64,000 bases of DNA from an uncultured Ignavibacteria bacterium (GCA_937873695.1 CALMYL010000021.1:62001-126000), one strand, 5' to 3'; shown: positions 52,940-62,132, counted from the stretch's first letter. Notes: a model not told the origin generated them from the sequence alone. A program made the numbers and translations.

Positions 52940-53419
52940 TTGATCAGAGATCTGAAAATATTTCTTTTGTTCCTGATCTTACCGGGACTGGTATCTTTAT
53001 ATTCCTCATGCGACAGTGATAATCCGATGGACACAGGACCGGCTGAGACATTATTGTATGAAGAACCCGGGCTTGTTGATAGCATTGTTGTTACGGGATG
53101 CTATGACTACACAAGATTCCATTTTTTGAATGATACGTTCTTTTTTGGCGGCTATAATAAGCTTAGAATAGAATTTGAGAGCTTTTCATCAAGTGACCGC
53201 TCAAGGATATCATTTGTTGGTTATAATGCTGAAGTTACCAATCAGATCCTTTATACTAAAAGCAATGAAGATGTGAATGTTACCCATAGTTTTGAATTGC
53301 CCGCACCGGCCGATACAACATGGCTGGAACTCAGGCTTTTCCTGAGTCCACAGGTGTGCGGAGAAAATGAATACAGGTATATCAGGGCGCGTGACCTGAG
53401 AATTTACGGAATAAAATAG
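52940..53419 (+). CDS. Small lipoprotein of unknown function
   Basis: 159 aa, TTG start directly after the dxs stop. N-terminal hydrophobic helix (~7-20) then YSSC; Cys24 may be lipidated, although the lipobox is weak. The mature part is beta-rich (DSIVVTGCYDYTRFHFLND, KLRIEFESFSSSDRSRISF, WLELRLFLSPQVCG), with two further cysteines that could pair, and ends RDLRIYGIK. Looks like a small jelly-roll or Ig-like sandwich. Family not recognised. Sits between dxs and miaB in one run. Confidence 0.7.
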   Translation: MIRDLKIFLLFLILPGLVSLYSSCDSDNPMDTGPAETLLYEEPGLVDSIVVTGCYDYTRFHFLNDTFFFGGYNKLRIEFESFSSSDRSRISFVGYNAEVTNQILYTKSNEDVNVTHSFELPAPADTTWLELRLFLSPQVCGENEYRYIRARDLRIYGIK

Positions 53420-53446
53420 AGAAAGTTAAATAAGCTCAGATACAGT

Positions 53447-54832
53447 TTGGAAAAATCAGAACTAAAAAAATATATACCCATTGAAAGCCTGACAGGAAAT
53501 GAAATTCCGGCAAATGATTCCGCGAAAAAGCTTTATGTAGAAACTTATGGCTGTCAAATGAATTTTGCGGATACCGAAATAGTGAACGGTATTATGGGCA
53601 GAAACGGGTATGGCATTACTGATGACATAAACGACTCTGCTATAATCCTTATCAATACATGCAGTATCCGCGAAATGGCGGAAGCCCGTGTACTGCAAAG
53701 GCTCACAGAGATCAAAAAATACAAGAAGAAAAACCCTAAGCTTGTTGTTGGCATAATTGGCTGTATGGCTGAAAGGCTTAAACGTGACCTTGTGACAAAA
53801 AAAGGCGTTGTTGATCTTGTCCTTGGACCAGATGAGTACAGAAAGCTTCCTTCACTCATAGATAATTTAATTGATACGGGTGAAAAAGGTATTGCTGTAA
53901 AACTTTCGCGGGTTGAAACATATGATGATATATTACCGATCCGCAAAGAGGGTATAAGCGCGTGGCTTTCAATAATGCGCGGCTGCGATAAGTTCTGCAG
54001 TTTTTGTGTAGTGCCATACACCCGCGGGCGTGAAAGAAGCAGACCGCTGGAGGGCGTCATTCGCGAAGTAAAACAATTGCGTGATGAAGGTTTTAAGGAC
54101 GTAACACTTCTGGGACAGAATGTTAATTCTTATGTGAGTGAAAAATATGATTTCGCAGACCTGCTTGAGGAGTGTGCCAAAGCTGTGCCCGATATAAGAT
54201 TGAGATTTACAACTTCACACCCGCAGGATCTTTCACTAAAGCTGATTGAAACAATTGCCAAGTACGATAACCTGTGTAATTATATTCACCTTCCGGTTCA
54301 GTCAGGCAGCGACAGAGTACTTGAATTGATGCAGAGAAGCTACACGATCGAGCATTATATGAAGATTATGGATAATATCAAAAAGCTGATCCCCGATGTA
54401 TCGCTTTCAACAGATATTATTACAGGTTTTTGCACTGAAACCGAAGAAGACCATAAAATGACACTGGAAGTAATGAAAGAGGTTCGTTACGACGGTGCTT
54501 ATATGTTCAAATATTCACCCCGCGAAAAGACCAAAGCCTGGAAAATGGAAGATGATGTAGATGAAGAAACTAAAACCCGCAGGCTGGTAGAAATAGTTGA
54601 ACTTCAGAGAAACATATCTGAAGAAAAGAACCTTGAAACAGTTGGCAGTGAATTTGAAGTGATAATAGAAGGAATAAGTAAAAAATCGGATAAGATGTTA
54701 TTTGGCAGGACTACCGGCAATAAGACAGTAATTATCCCGTTAAACGATGCGAAGCCCGGAGATAAAGTAATGGTAAGGATAAACAGGGCAAATTCTGCAA
54801 CTTTGTTTGGTGAAGCAGTAAATATAAATTGA
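53447..54832 (+). CDS. miaB: tRNA-2-methylthio-N6-dimethylallyladenosine synthase MiaB
   Basis: 461 aa. N-terminal UPF0004 domain with Cys at ~36 (TYGCQMNFAD), ~72 (NTCSIRE) and ~106 (GCMAER) for the auxiliary cluster; radical SAM CxxxCxxC at 180-187 (CDKFCSFC); TRAM domain at ~390-458. It adds the methylthio group to i6A37 of tRNAs reading UNN codons. The motif YTRGRERSR after the cluster favours MiaB over RimO or MtaB. The start is TTG. Confidence 0.95.
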   Translation: MEKSELKKYIPIESLTGNEIPANDSAKKLYVETYGCQMNFADTEIVNGIMGRNGYGITDDINDSAIILINTCSIREMAEARVLQRLTEIKKYKKKNPKLVVGIIGCMAERLKRDLVTKKGVVDLVLGPDEYRKLPSLIDNLIDTGEKGIAVKLSRVETYDDILPIRKEGISAWLSIMRGCDKFCSFCVVPYTRGRERSRPLEGVIREVKQLRDEGFKDVTLLGQNVNSYVSEKYDFADLLEECAKAVPDIRLRFTTSHPQDLSLKLIETIAKYDNLCNYIHLPVQSGSDRVLELMQRSYTIEHYMKIMDNIKKLIPDVSLSTDIITGFCTETEEDHKMTLEVMKEVRYDGAYMFKYSPREKTKAWKMEDDVDEETKTRRLVEIVELQRNISEEKNLETVGSEFEVIIEGISKKSDKMLFGRTTGNKTVIIPLNDAKPGDKVMVRINRANSATLFGEAVNIN

Positions 54833-54886
54833 AAAACAAGTATTGTCCAGCATCTCAAAAAGTAAAAGGAGCATCATTTCAATAAG

Positions 54887-56008
54887 TTGAATAGCGAAAT
54901 ACAATACAGCGGACTTCTTGGAGAGTCGATTCCTATTGTTGAGCTTAGGGAGATCATAAAACAGGTTGCCCCAACAGATGTTACTGTGCTTATTACCGGC
55001 GAAAGCGGGTCAGGGAAAGAAGTTGTAGCAAATGAGATATACAAACTCAGCAACAGAAACAATAAACCGTTTATAACCGTCAATTGCGGGGCAATTCCCG
55101 AAGGTATTATTGAAAGTGAATTGTTCGGTCATGTTAAAGGCTCATTTACAGGGGCTTCTGAAAACCGCAAAGGTTACTTTGAAGCTGCAAACGGAGGGAC
55201 GATCTTCCTGGATGAAATTGGTGAACTTCCACTGCAGACACAGGTGAAATTTCTGAGGGTAATTGAAAACGGCGAGTATATGAAAGTCGGCGGCAATAAG
55301 ACAGAAAAAGTTGATGTCAGAATAATCGCCGCGACAAACAAAAATCTTGAACAGCTTATAAGCAATAATTCGTTCCGTGAAGACCTTTACTACAGATTAA
55401 GATCCATAAATATTGTTATTCCCCCGTTACGGGAAAGAAAAAGCGATATAAAACTTCTGTTTGATAAATTTGTCGCAGAATTCACAAAGCGCAATAACAT
55501 TCAGTTTAATGGTATTACGCCGCAGGCAATTGAGTTCATAACCAATTATAACTGGCCGGGAAATGTAAGACAGCTTAAGAATTTCACAGAGAGCCTTATA
55601 ACGCTTAATTCAGACAGGATAATTGAGCTTGATGACGTAATGCGTCAGCTGAGCATACCAAAAAATGAGCTGATGCCGGCAACTGTGAATGGTTATAACA
55701 AACAGGACGAGAGACAATTGCTGTTTGGCGCGCTTTTTGAGCTTAAAAAGGATATTATGGATATCAAGCATCAGCTGACTCAGATGGAAGAGATCAAATC
55801 TTCAGCAGTACCCGAGAGCGGATTTTATGTGAGCGATGATAAAATTGATAACATTACATTTGATGAATTTGAACGTGAATTGCTGACATATTATTATGGC
55901 AAGTATAACGGTAATATTAACAGGATCGCAGATAAGCTTAAGATAAGCAACAGGACATTGTACAGGAAGTTCAAACAATACGGTTTAAAGAACGGGAAAT
56001 TCAGCTGA
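54887..56008 (+). CDS. Sigma-54-dependent transcriptional activator without receiver domain
   Basis: 373 aa. The AAA+ domain begins almost at the N-terminus: Walker A GESGSGKE (~38-45), the sigma-54-contact loop GSFTGA (85-90; usual form GAFTGA), Walker B GGTIFLDEIGEL (~103-114) and RLRSINIVIPPLRERKSDI. A linker precedes a Fis-type helix-turn-helix (NINRIADKLKISNRTLYRKF, ~344-363). There is no response-regulator or GAF domain, so activity may be set by level or a partner, as in PspF. The start is TTG. Overlaps lptE by one base. Target genes unknown. Confidence 0.9.
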   Translation: MNSEIQYSGLLGESIPIVELREIIKQVAPTDVTVLITGESGSGKEVVANEIYKLSNRNNKPFITVNCGAIPEGIIESELFGHVKGSFTGASENRKGYFEAANGGTIFLDEIGELPLQTQVKFLRVIENGEYMKVGGNKTEKVDVRIIAATNKNLEQLISNNSFREDLYYRLRSINIVIPPLRERKSDIKLLFDKFVAEFTKRNNIQFNGITPQAIEFITNYNWPGNVRQLKNFTESLITLNSDRIIELDDVMRQLSIPKNELMPATVNGYNKQDERQLLFGALFELKKDIMDIKHQLTQMEEIKSSAVPESGFYVSDDKIDNITFDEFERELLTYYYGKYNGNINRIADKLKISNRTLYRKFKQYGLKNGKFS

Positions 56009-56526
56009 TGACCTCTGTTAAAAAGAAAATATTACTTCATCTGTTATTAACCGCGTTTGTTATAATATCGGCATCATGCAATTACAGTTTTAAGGGGGCT
56101 TCACCCCCGGAGGGAATAAAGACAATATTTATTCCCAATATACGCGATGAAAGCGGTTTCGGTTTGCCAAATCTTGGTGAGGAAGTTACCACTCTGCTTA
56201 AGAATAAGTTTATAAATGATAATACTCTTGAATATGCCGAAAAAACCAAAGCTGACGGAATGCTTGAGTGCGTGATAAAATCAGTCACCGATGAAGCACT
56301 GGTTGTTACCGGAAATGAGCAGGTTTCCCGCAGAAAAGTTACAATTACCATAAGTGTGGATTTTACAAATCTGAAAAAACAGAAAAATATCTGGAAAAAG
56401 GATTTTTCGAACTGGGGTGAATATGACAGCTCGACCGGCGGTTTCAGCAAACGTGATGAAGGTGTGAGATCTGCCGAAGATAAACTGACAGATGATATTT
56501 TGATAGAGGTCATTTCTAATTGGTAG
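56008..56526 (+). CDS. lptE: LPS-assembly lipoprotein LptE family
   Basis: 172 aa. N-terminal signal helix with possible lipidated Cys24 (SASCNYSF). The segment YSFKGASPPEGIKTIFIPNI (~26-45), with an IFIPNIRDESG start of the second strand, and the later ADGMLECVIKSV fit the Bacteroidota LptE-family (LptE/LolA-like) pattern. LptE plugs the LptD barrel to insert LPS in the outer membrane. The start ATG overlaps the sigma-54 activator stop by one base (TGATG), implying coupling. Confidence 0.82.
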   Translation: MTSVKKKILLHLLLTAFVIISASCNYSFKGASPPEGIKTIFIPNIRDESGFGLPNLGEEVTTLLKNKFINDNTLEYAEKTKADGMLECVIKSVTDEALVVTGNEQVSRRKVTITISVDFTNLKKQKNIWKKDFSNWGEYDSSTGGFSKRDEGVRSAEDKLTDDILIEVISNW

Positions 56527-56536
56527 GGGGTTACAT

Positions 56537-56581
56537 GTTTCAGGTTTCAGGTTTCAGGTTCAGGTTGTAGGTTGCAGGTTG
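56537..56581. repeat. GTTTCAG/GTTGCAG short tandem repeat
   Basis: About six imperfect units of GTTTCAG (x3), GTTCAG, GTTGTAG and GTTGCAG, G-rich on the plus strand, in the gap between lptE and the glycosyltransferase gene. The rest of this 169-base gap has a small CAGG-CTTCG-CCTG hairpin (56604-56616) only. Confidence 0.8.
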
Positions 56582-56695
56582 TCCGCGGCAGCCGGATATC
56601 AATCAGGCTTCGCCTGGTTTCAGGAAGTTCTGGTAAATAATGTTGATGAAGTTATAAAATTAATATATTAGTTTTCTGAAGGATAAGAATAAAAA

Positions 56696-58174
56696 TTGGA
56701 AGAGATAATACTGTTTACTTACATTGGATCACTCCTGATCCTTTTTACATTCGGTTCACATGGTTTCATTATGATTTACTATTACCTTAAGCACAGACAT
56801 AGAAGGGACGATTTTTCAAAAGAGCTTGAAAGCTACCCGGTTGTGACCCTGCAGCTTCCCATATACAATGAAATGTATGTGATAGAACGATTGATAAAGA
56901 CAGTCTGCGAAATGGATTACCCAATTGATAAACTTGAAATACAGGTACTTGATGACTCCACAGATGAAACTGTCGAAATTGTAGATAATATCGTTAAAGA
57001 GTACAAGCTGCAGGGATTTGATATTCATCACATTCACAGAACCGACAGAAGCGGCTATAAAGCAGGTGCTTTAAAAGAAGGCCTTAAAGTAGCTAAAGGT
57101 GAGTTTGTAGGTATATTTGACGCGGATTTTATTCCCCGGAAAAATTTTCTGAAAATAGTTCTTCCATTCTTCAAAGATCCGAAGATCGGCATGGTACAAA
57201 CCAGATGGGAACATCTGAACCGTGCATATTCACTTGTTACGCAGATTCAAGCTCTCGCTTTAGACGGGCATTTTGTGCTAGAGCAGCAGGTGAGGAACAA
57301 GGCCGGATACTTCATTAACTTTAATGGTACAAGCGGTGTATGGCGTAAAGAATGCATCTTTGATGCAGGGAACTGGGAAGCAGATACGCTGACCGAGGAT
57401 CTGGATCTATCTTACAGGGCACAGCTAAAAGGCTGGAAATTCAGATATCTAACTGACTTTACAACACCTTCTGAAGTGCCTTCGGAGATCAACTCCCTTA
57501 AATCTCAGCAGTTCAGATGGACCAAAGGTGCAATTGAAACTGCACGCAAAATGCTTTTCAGGGTATGGGGAGCAAAATTGCCACTTAAAACAAAGATTAT
57601 GTGTACTTTTCATTTGACAAATAATATTGTCTTCCCATTTATTCTTGTTGCATGTTTATTGAACATGCCAATTGTTCTTATCAAGAATACGGGACTTTAT
57701 GATACTTACTTTTTGTTTATGTCTGTATTTGTACTTGCATTTATTGCGTCATTTTTATTCTACCTTTACTCTCAAAAAGATGTATACGAAGACTGGCGCT
57801 CAAGGATACTGCTGTTCCCTGTATTTATGGCGGGCAGTATGGGCTTTGCGATAAATAATACCAAAGCAGTTTTTGAAGCGCTGATAAATAAGAAATCTGA
57901 GTTTGTAAGAACACCAAAATACGGAATTGAAGGTGATAAGGATAAGTGGCAGGATAAAAAATATGTTCACAAAAAATTCGTGAAGTTTTCAGTTATTCTG
58001 GAACTGCTTATTGCTTTATACAGTCTTGCCTGTGTTGTGGTATCTGCAGTTACATTGCAGATATCAGCTATACCTTTCCAATTGATGTATACTTTCGGAT
58101 TCGGGCTGGTTGCATACCTTTCAATTAAACATGTAATTGATACAAACAAAAAAGCAGCTGAACAATCGGCATAG
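56696..58174 (+). CDS. Family 2 glycosyltransferase, membrane bound
   Basis: 492 aa. One N-terminal membrane helix (~4-30), a GT-A catalytic domain with D86-D87 (VLDDSTDE), DAD at ~142-144, ED at ~234-235 and QQFRW at ~271-275, then four C-terminal membrane helices (~300-460). D, D, D, QxxRW is the processive cellulose-synthase-like layout, with closest resemblance to CgsA/beta-glucan or ceramide-glucosyltransferase-like enzymes. Product unknown (polysaccharide or glycolipid). The start is TTG. A TPR gene follows 14 bases later. Confidence 0.9.
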   Translation: MEEIILFTYIGSLLILFTFGSHGFIMIYYYLKHRHRRDDFSKELESYPVVTLQLPIYNEMYVIERLIKTVCEMDYPIDKLEIQVLDDSTDETVEIVDNIVKEYKLQGFDIHHIHRTDRSGYKAGALKEGLKVAKGEFVGIFDADFIPRKNFLKIVLPFFKDPKIGMVQTRWEHLNRAYSLVTQIQALALDGHFVLEQQVRNKAGYFINFNGTSGVWRKECIFDAGNWEADTLTEDLDLSYRAQLKGWKFRYLTDFTTPSEVPSEINSLKSQQFRWTKGAIETARKMLFRVWGAKLPLKTKIMCTFHLTNNIVFPFILVACLLNMPIVLIKNTGLYDTYFLFMSVFVLAFIASFLFYLYSQKDVYEDWRSRILLFPVFMAGSMGFAINNTKAVFEALINKKSEFVRTPKYGIEGDKDKWQDKKYVHKKFVKFSVILELLIALYSLACVVVSAVTLQISAIPFQLMYTFGFGLVAYLSIKHVIDTNKKAAEQSA

Positions 58175-58188
58175 TAACGGATGAGAAA

Positions 58189-58944
58189 TTGGTAGATACA
58201 GAAATAATAAAATACCTGATCCAGAAACTGGAAGATAAGATAAGGAGTAATCCTTTGACCCCTGAGTTTGTTAAGCTGGCCAATTATTATCTTATCAACG
58301 GTAATTCAGCCGAAGCAATTGATCTTCTTCAGGCGGGACTGAAATTTTATCCCAATTACACAACCGCTCACCTGCTTCTTGGAAAAGCATATCTCAGCAG
58401 CAGGTATTTTATGGATGCTAAAAGGATCTTTGAAAAACTGCTTGCGGATAATCCTGAAATGGCAATAGCGCGTAAATACCTGGAGATTGCCTCAGACCTT
58501 ACCAGGACTGAAGTTTCAAGGAGGTATGAAGATGATATTATTCCAAAACTGGAATTTAAGGCCCCGGTTTACAATGATTATGATTATAATTATAACCTGT
58601 TCCCGACATATGAGATAGAAGAGTTGACCGCAGAAAAAATAGACCTTCAGGGAATTGAAGATTCAAATGAATATGCCGAATTCGGAAAAATATTTGAGTC
58701 CCCTCATTTTTTCAGAAAAGAAGGCTCTAAACCCGCATATGAGAAAAAAAGACTGAAGAATAAATTTGAAGTTAAGATAATTACAGAAACTCTTGCTGAT
58801 ATATTTGCCAAACAGGGTAATTATTTTGATGCTATGGAAGCATATACATACCTTTTAAAGATAAAACCTGAGCGAAGCGAAGTGCTGGAGCGGAAGATCG
58901 GCGAAGTTGAGATTCAGATAAATAAGCTGATAAATGATTTTTAG
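58189..58944 (+). CDS. TPR repeat protein
   Basis: 251 aa, no signal or membrane helix. Two N-terminal TPR-like units (~22-90: NYYLINGNSAEAIDLLQAGL, AYLSSRYFMDAKRIFEKLL) and one near the C-terminus (~208-240: IFAKQGNYFDAMEAYTYLLK), with a long low-complexity Tyr/Asp/Glu middle. Start TTG. Located directly after the glycosyltransferase gene, so it may scaffold that enzyme (inference). Followed by a stem-loop at 58967. Confidence 0.8.
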   Translation: MVDTEIIKYLIQKLEDKIRSNPLTPEFVKLANYYLINGNSAEAIDLLQAGLKFYPNYTTAHLLLGKAYLSSRYFMDAKRIFEKLLADNPEMAIARKYLEIASDLTRTEVSRRYEDDIIPKLEFKAPVYNDYDYNYNLFPTYEIEELTAEKIDLQGIEDSNEYAEFGKIFESPHFFRKEGSKPAYEKKRLKNKFEVKIITETLADIFAKQGNYFDAMEAYTYLLKIKPERSEVLERKIGEVEIQINKLINDF

Positions 58945-58966
58945 AATTTTGCGAGGAACGTTGTGA

Positions 58967-59000
58967 CGAAGTAATCTCAAAAATCAATGGGATTGCTTCG
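58967..59000 (+). repeat. Stem-loop after the TPR gene
   Basis: 58967-58978 pairs with 58989-59000, 12 of 12 bases including two G-T pairs, with a 10-base loop. It lacks a T-run, so it is a possible mRNA 3' end structure or a dispersed repeat rather than a standard terminator. Confidence 0.5.
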
Positions 59001-59020
59001 CTTTGCCCGCCAAGTGTCTT

Positions 59021-59413
59021 TTAACCCGGGAGACCCGGCTGCACTTTAACCACCTTTTCACCTTTTATGACCACACTGCCTGATTTTGCACCTTTGTATT
59101 TTGATACATTCTTTCCTTCTGTGTAAGCTACCGGTACCGATTTAGCATTCTTTGCTTTGCTGTAAAACGCGCATATTTCCGCCGCGGTTTTGATATAATC
59201 CTTCGGTATAACCCCGTCAAAATCTACGGGAATCTTAAGTATAGTATGAGAGCCGCTTGTTCCGCGAACGTGGAACCACAGGTCGTTTTGTTTGGTGTAT
59301 TTGAACGAAAGCAGGTCATTAGCCTCGGAGTGTTTGCCCACCCAGACCTCAAATCCTTCACCAAGCGGGAATATGCGGAAGTATTTTAAATTATTGTCTA
59401 TATCCATATACAA
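59021..59413 (-). CDS. Stand-alone NFACT-R (DUF814) domain protein
   Basis: 130 aa. Pattern KYTKQNDLWFHVRGTSGSHTILKI (around residues 38-61), then TAAEICAFYSKAKNAKSVPVAY (~86-107), KNVSKYKGAKSGSVV and a final KVQPGLPG. This matches the NFACT-R RNA-binding domain that ends RqcH/Rqc2 proteins. The N-terminal NFACT-N and coiled-coil parts are absent, and the frame begins shortly before the domain. Could bind tRNA or ribosomes; a role in rescue of stalled ribosomes is inference. Single-gene, no clear partner. Confidence 0.82.
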   Translation of the reverse strand: MYMDIDNNLKYFRIFPLGEGFEVWVGKHSEANDLLSFKYTKQNDLWFHVRGTSGSHTILKIPVDFDGVIPKDYIKTAAEICAFYSKAKNAKSVPVAYTEGKNVSKYKGAKSGSVVIKGEKVVKVQPGLPG

Positions 59414-59530
59414 ATATAGTTAATCATGAGATTATTTGTTGGGATGACGCGCTACATGTTGCCAAAGATCTGTCTGGGTTGTCTCTTCCAGATATTAATC
59501 TGAAGATTTTGAAATTGAAAGATTGTTTTG

Positions 59531-59556
59531 CATTCCCAAACTGGAGTTTGGGAATG
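59531..59556. repeat. Perfect 26-bp palindromic element
   Basis: CATTCCCAAAC-TGGA-GTTTGGGAATG is an 11-bp stem with a 4-base loop (12 bp if CT/AG also pairs). It lies in the 235-base gap 59414-59648, away from both genes, without a T-run. The gap otherwise holds only the atpG terminator. Confidence 0.65.
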
Positions 59557-59593
59557 AGAAATTAAAATTCTGAGGGAGGGGAGCTATTTAATC

Positions 59594-59625
59594 CATAAAA
59601 AAAGACGTCCTGGCGGGACGTCTTT
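59594..59625 (-). terminator. Terminator of the ATP synthase operon
   Basis: Minus-strand hairpin AAAGACGTCC/GGACGTCTTT (stem 59601-59610 with 59616-59625) followed by seven or more T residues. It lies just after the atpG stop, so the beta and epsilon genes are not in this transcript. Confidence 0.9.
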
Positions 59626-59648
59626 ACATGCATAATATTTAAGTGTAT

Positions 59649-60533
59649 TTATCCTTTTGCCAATGCTTCTGCACCGCCAACGATCTCAAGGATCTCTGTT
59701 GTGATCTTAGCCTGGCGGGCTCTGTTGTATGTAAGGTTAAGCGAGTTCAGCAGGTCGTTTGCGTTTGTTGTGGCTGAATCCATCGCTGTCATACGCGCTG
59801 CCTGTTCTGATGCAAATGATTCAAGCAATATACGCCATACCTGAGTGTTCAGGTGTCTTGGCAGTAAATTGGTGACAATATCCACGCTTGAAGGCTCGAA
59901 GATATAATTTGATATCTTTGATTTCTCTCCTTCAGCCGCTTCAAATGGCGGGATAGGGAGGAACTGCTCTTCAACTGTTTTTGACTGAACTACGGATTTA
60001 AATTCATTGTAAATAATTACAACTTTATCAAACCGTTTTTCTGTGTAGCCTTTTATGATCTCTTTTACAACATTCTGAACATCAGAGAAAGTAAGCCTGT
60101 CGAAAATGTTAATTGAACGGGCATATAAGTCATAATTTCTTTTCGAAAAGTAATCGTATGCCTTTTTACCTATCGGAAAAACTGTAAGATCATGGCTGTT
60201 CAAAAAACTGCCGTATTTTTCATGAATGAGAGTGGTCGCAGCTTTAAGGAGATTAGTATTAAATGAACCGCAAAGTCCCCTATCAGCAGCAACAACTACA
60301 ACACATAATTTCTTTATTTCCCGCTGTTTAAGCAGTTCGTTATCAAAGCTTTCAATAGTAGGTATAAGATTACGAAGAATATCACTGATCTTCCGGGCAT
60401 AGGGTCTGGCAGCAACAACATTCTGCTGCGCCTTACGGAATTTTACAGAAGCTATCATCTTCATAGCCTTGGTAATTTTCTCAGTATTCTTGATACTTCC
60501 TATTCTGTCGCGTATTTCTCTTAATGTTGCCAT
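59649..60533 (-). CDS. atpG: ATP synthase subunit gamma
   Basis: 294 aa. N-terminal LREIRDRIGSIKNTEKITKAMKMIAS pattern (in pieces, ~3-28) and C-terminal MDSATTNANDLLNSLNLTYNRARQAKITTEI (in the ~251-282 span) are the conserved shaft helices. It is the rotating central stalk of F1. Last gene of the run atpB-E-F-H-A-G; the terminator comes directly after. The start ATG is 30 bases after the atpA stop. Confidence 0.96.
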   Translation of the reverse strand: MATLREIRDRIGSIKNTEKITKAMKMIASVKFRKAQQNVVAARPYARKISDILRNLIPTIESFDNELLKQREIKKLCVVVVAADRGLCGSFNTNLLKAATTLIHEKYGSFLNSHDLTVFPIGKKAYDYFSKRNYDLYARSINIFDRLTFSDVQNVVKEIIKGYTEKRFDKVVIIYNEFKSVVQSKTVEEQFLPIPPFEAAEGEKSKISNYIFEPSSVDIVTNLLPRHLNTQVWRILLESFASEQAARMTAMDSATTNANDLLNSLNLTYNRARQAKITTEILEIVGGAEALAKG

Positions 60534-60562
60534 TTATTGTTATATAGCGAAATTGTTCTTAT

Positions 60563-62083
60563 TTATTTAACTGAAACTTTGAAGTTGTTCGTGAACCCGT
60601 CAAGGATCTGTTTCAGTTTGACAACTGTATCTTCATTCAGGTCACCGGTGCCTGATATGGTTTCAAGGATATCTTTGTGTTTCAGTTCCATTGTTTCAAG
60701 GAATTCTCTTTCAAACCTTCTTACTTCATTAAGCGGAATCTCATCAAGATATCCGTTTGTACCGGCAAACAGAATTACAACCTGTTTTTCAACAGGGTAG
60801 GGTACATATTGACCCTGCTTAAGTATTTCAACAAGCCTTGCGCCGCGGGTTAATTGCTGCAGCGTAGCTTTATCAAGATCAGAGCCGAACTTGGTAAAAG
60901 CTTCCAAAGCGCGGTACTGTGCAAGATCCAAACGAAGTGAACCTGCCACTTTTTTCATAGCTTTGATCTGAGCTGATGAACCTACACGTGATACTGATAT
61001 ACCAACGTTGATAGCCGGTCTTACGCCTGAGTTGAACAGGTTCGGTTCAAGATATATCTGACCATCGGTAATTGAAATAACGTTTGTAGGAATATACGCT
61101 GATACGTCGCCGGCCTGTGTTTCAATGATCGGCAAAGCTGTTAAACTTCCGCCTCCAAGATCATCGGAGAGCTTTGAAGCTCTTTCGAGCAGTCTTGAAT
61201 GGAGATAGAACACGTCACCGGGGTATGCTTCACGTCCCGGGGGTCTTCTGAGAAGAAGAGATACTTCACGGTAAGCAGCAGCCTGCTTTGAAAGATCATC
61301 GTAGATACACAAAGCGTGTCTGCCTGAATCACGGAAGAACTCACCAAGCGCAGCGCCGGAATAAGGCGCTAAGAACTGCATCGGAGCGGGATCAGAAGCT
61401 GCAGCAGTAATAACAGTTGTAAATTCCATTGCTCCTGCTTCCTGCAGTTTTGCTACAACCTGCGCAACAGTAGATTGTTTCTGGCCGATAGCAACATAAA
61501 TGCAAAAAACACCCTTTCCTTTTTGGTTAATAATTGTATCTACGGCAACAGCTGTTTTACCTGTTTGCCTGTCGCCAATTATAAGTTCTCTTTGTCCTCT
61601 TCCAATCGGTATCATAGAGTCAATAGCCTTAATACCTGTTTGCAGAGGTTCTTTAACAGGCTGTCTGGCAATAACGCCAAGAGCTTTTCTTTCAATTGGA
61701 GAAAATTTATCAGTGGATATGGGTCCCTTGCCATCTACGGGCTGACCAAGAGGGTTAATAACCCTTCCTATCATAGCTTCGCCTACCGGCATTGATGCAA
61801 CTCTGCCTGTACGCCTTACTTCATCACCTTCTTTTACCTGGGTATAATCACCGAATAAAATACATCCCACGTTATCCTCTTCGAGGTTCAGCGCCATACC
61901 GAATACACCATGCGGGAATTCGATAAGCTCACTGGCCATACATTTTGTTAAACCGTAAACACGTGCAACACCATCACCTATCTGTACAACGGTTCCTACT
62001 TCATAAACATCGATCTCTTTTTCAAATCCTGATAATTGTTTTCGAAGTATCGCCGATACTTCATCTGGTTTTACTTCAGCCAT
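60563..62083 (-). CDS. atpA: ATP synthase subunit alpha
   Basis: 506 aa. Walker A GDRQTGKT (~171-178), [16 protein letters not shown] context, [20 protein letters not shown] (in the ~270-290 region), and the arginine-finger region [18 protein letters not shown] (~369-386). Non-catalytic nucleotide-binding subunit of F1 with standard length. Lies between atpH and atpG. Confidence 0.98.
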   Translation of the reverse strand: MAEVKPDEVSAILRKQLSGFEKEIDVYEVGTVVQIGDGVARVYGLTKCMASELIEFPHGVFGMALNLEEDNVGCILFGDYTQVKEGDEVRRTGRVASMPVGEAMIGRVINPLGQPVDGKGPISTDKFSPIERKALGVIARQPVKEPLQTGIKAIDSMIPIGRGQRELIIGDRQTGKTAVAVDTIINQKGKGVFCIYVAIGQKQSTVAQVVAKLQEAGAMEFTTVITAAASDPAPMQFLAPYSGAALGEFFRDSGRHALCIYDDLSKQAAAYREVSLLLRRPPGREAYPGDVFYLHSRLLERASKLSDDLGGGSLTALPIIETQAGDVSAYIPTNVISITDGQIYLEPNLFNSGVRPAINVGISVSRVGSSAQIKAMKKVAGSLRLDLAQYRALEAFTKFGSDLDKATLQQLTRGARLVEILKQGQYVPYPVEKQVVILFAGTNGYLDEIPLNEVRRFEREFLETMELKHKDILETISGTGDLNEDTVVKLKQILDGFTNNFKVSVK

Positions 62084-62132
62084 CTCTTTATATTGTTATA
62101 TTAGTTTTAATTTTCCTTTTTTATGAACCCGG

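Noticed and set aside
56537-56581. CRISPR-like array
   Set aside because: Units are 6-7 bases and contiguous with no spacers, and no cas genes are nearby. No CRISPR array was seen anywhere in the window.
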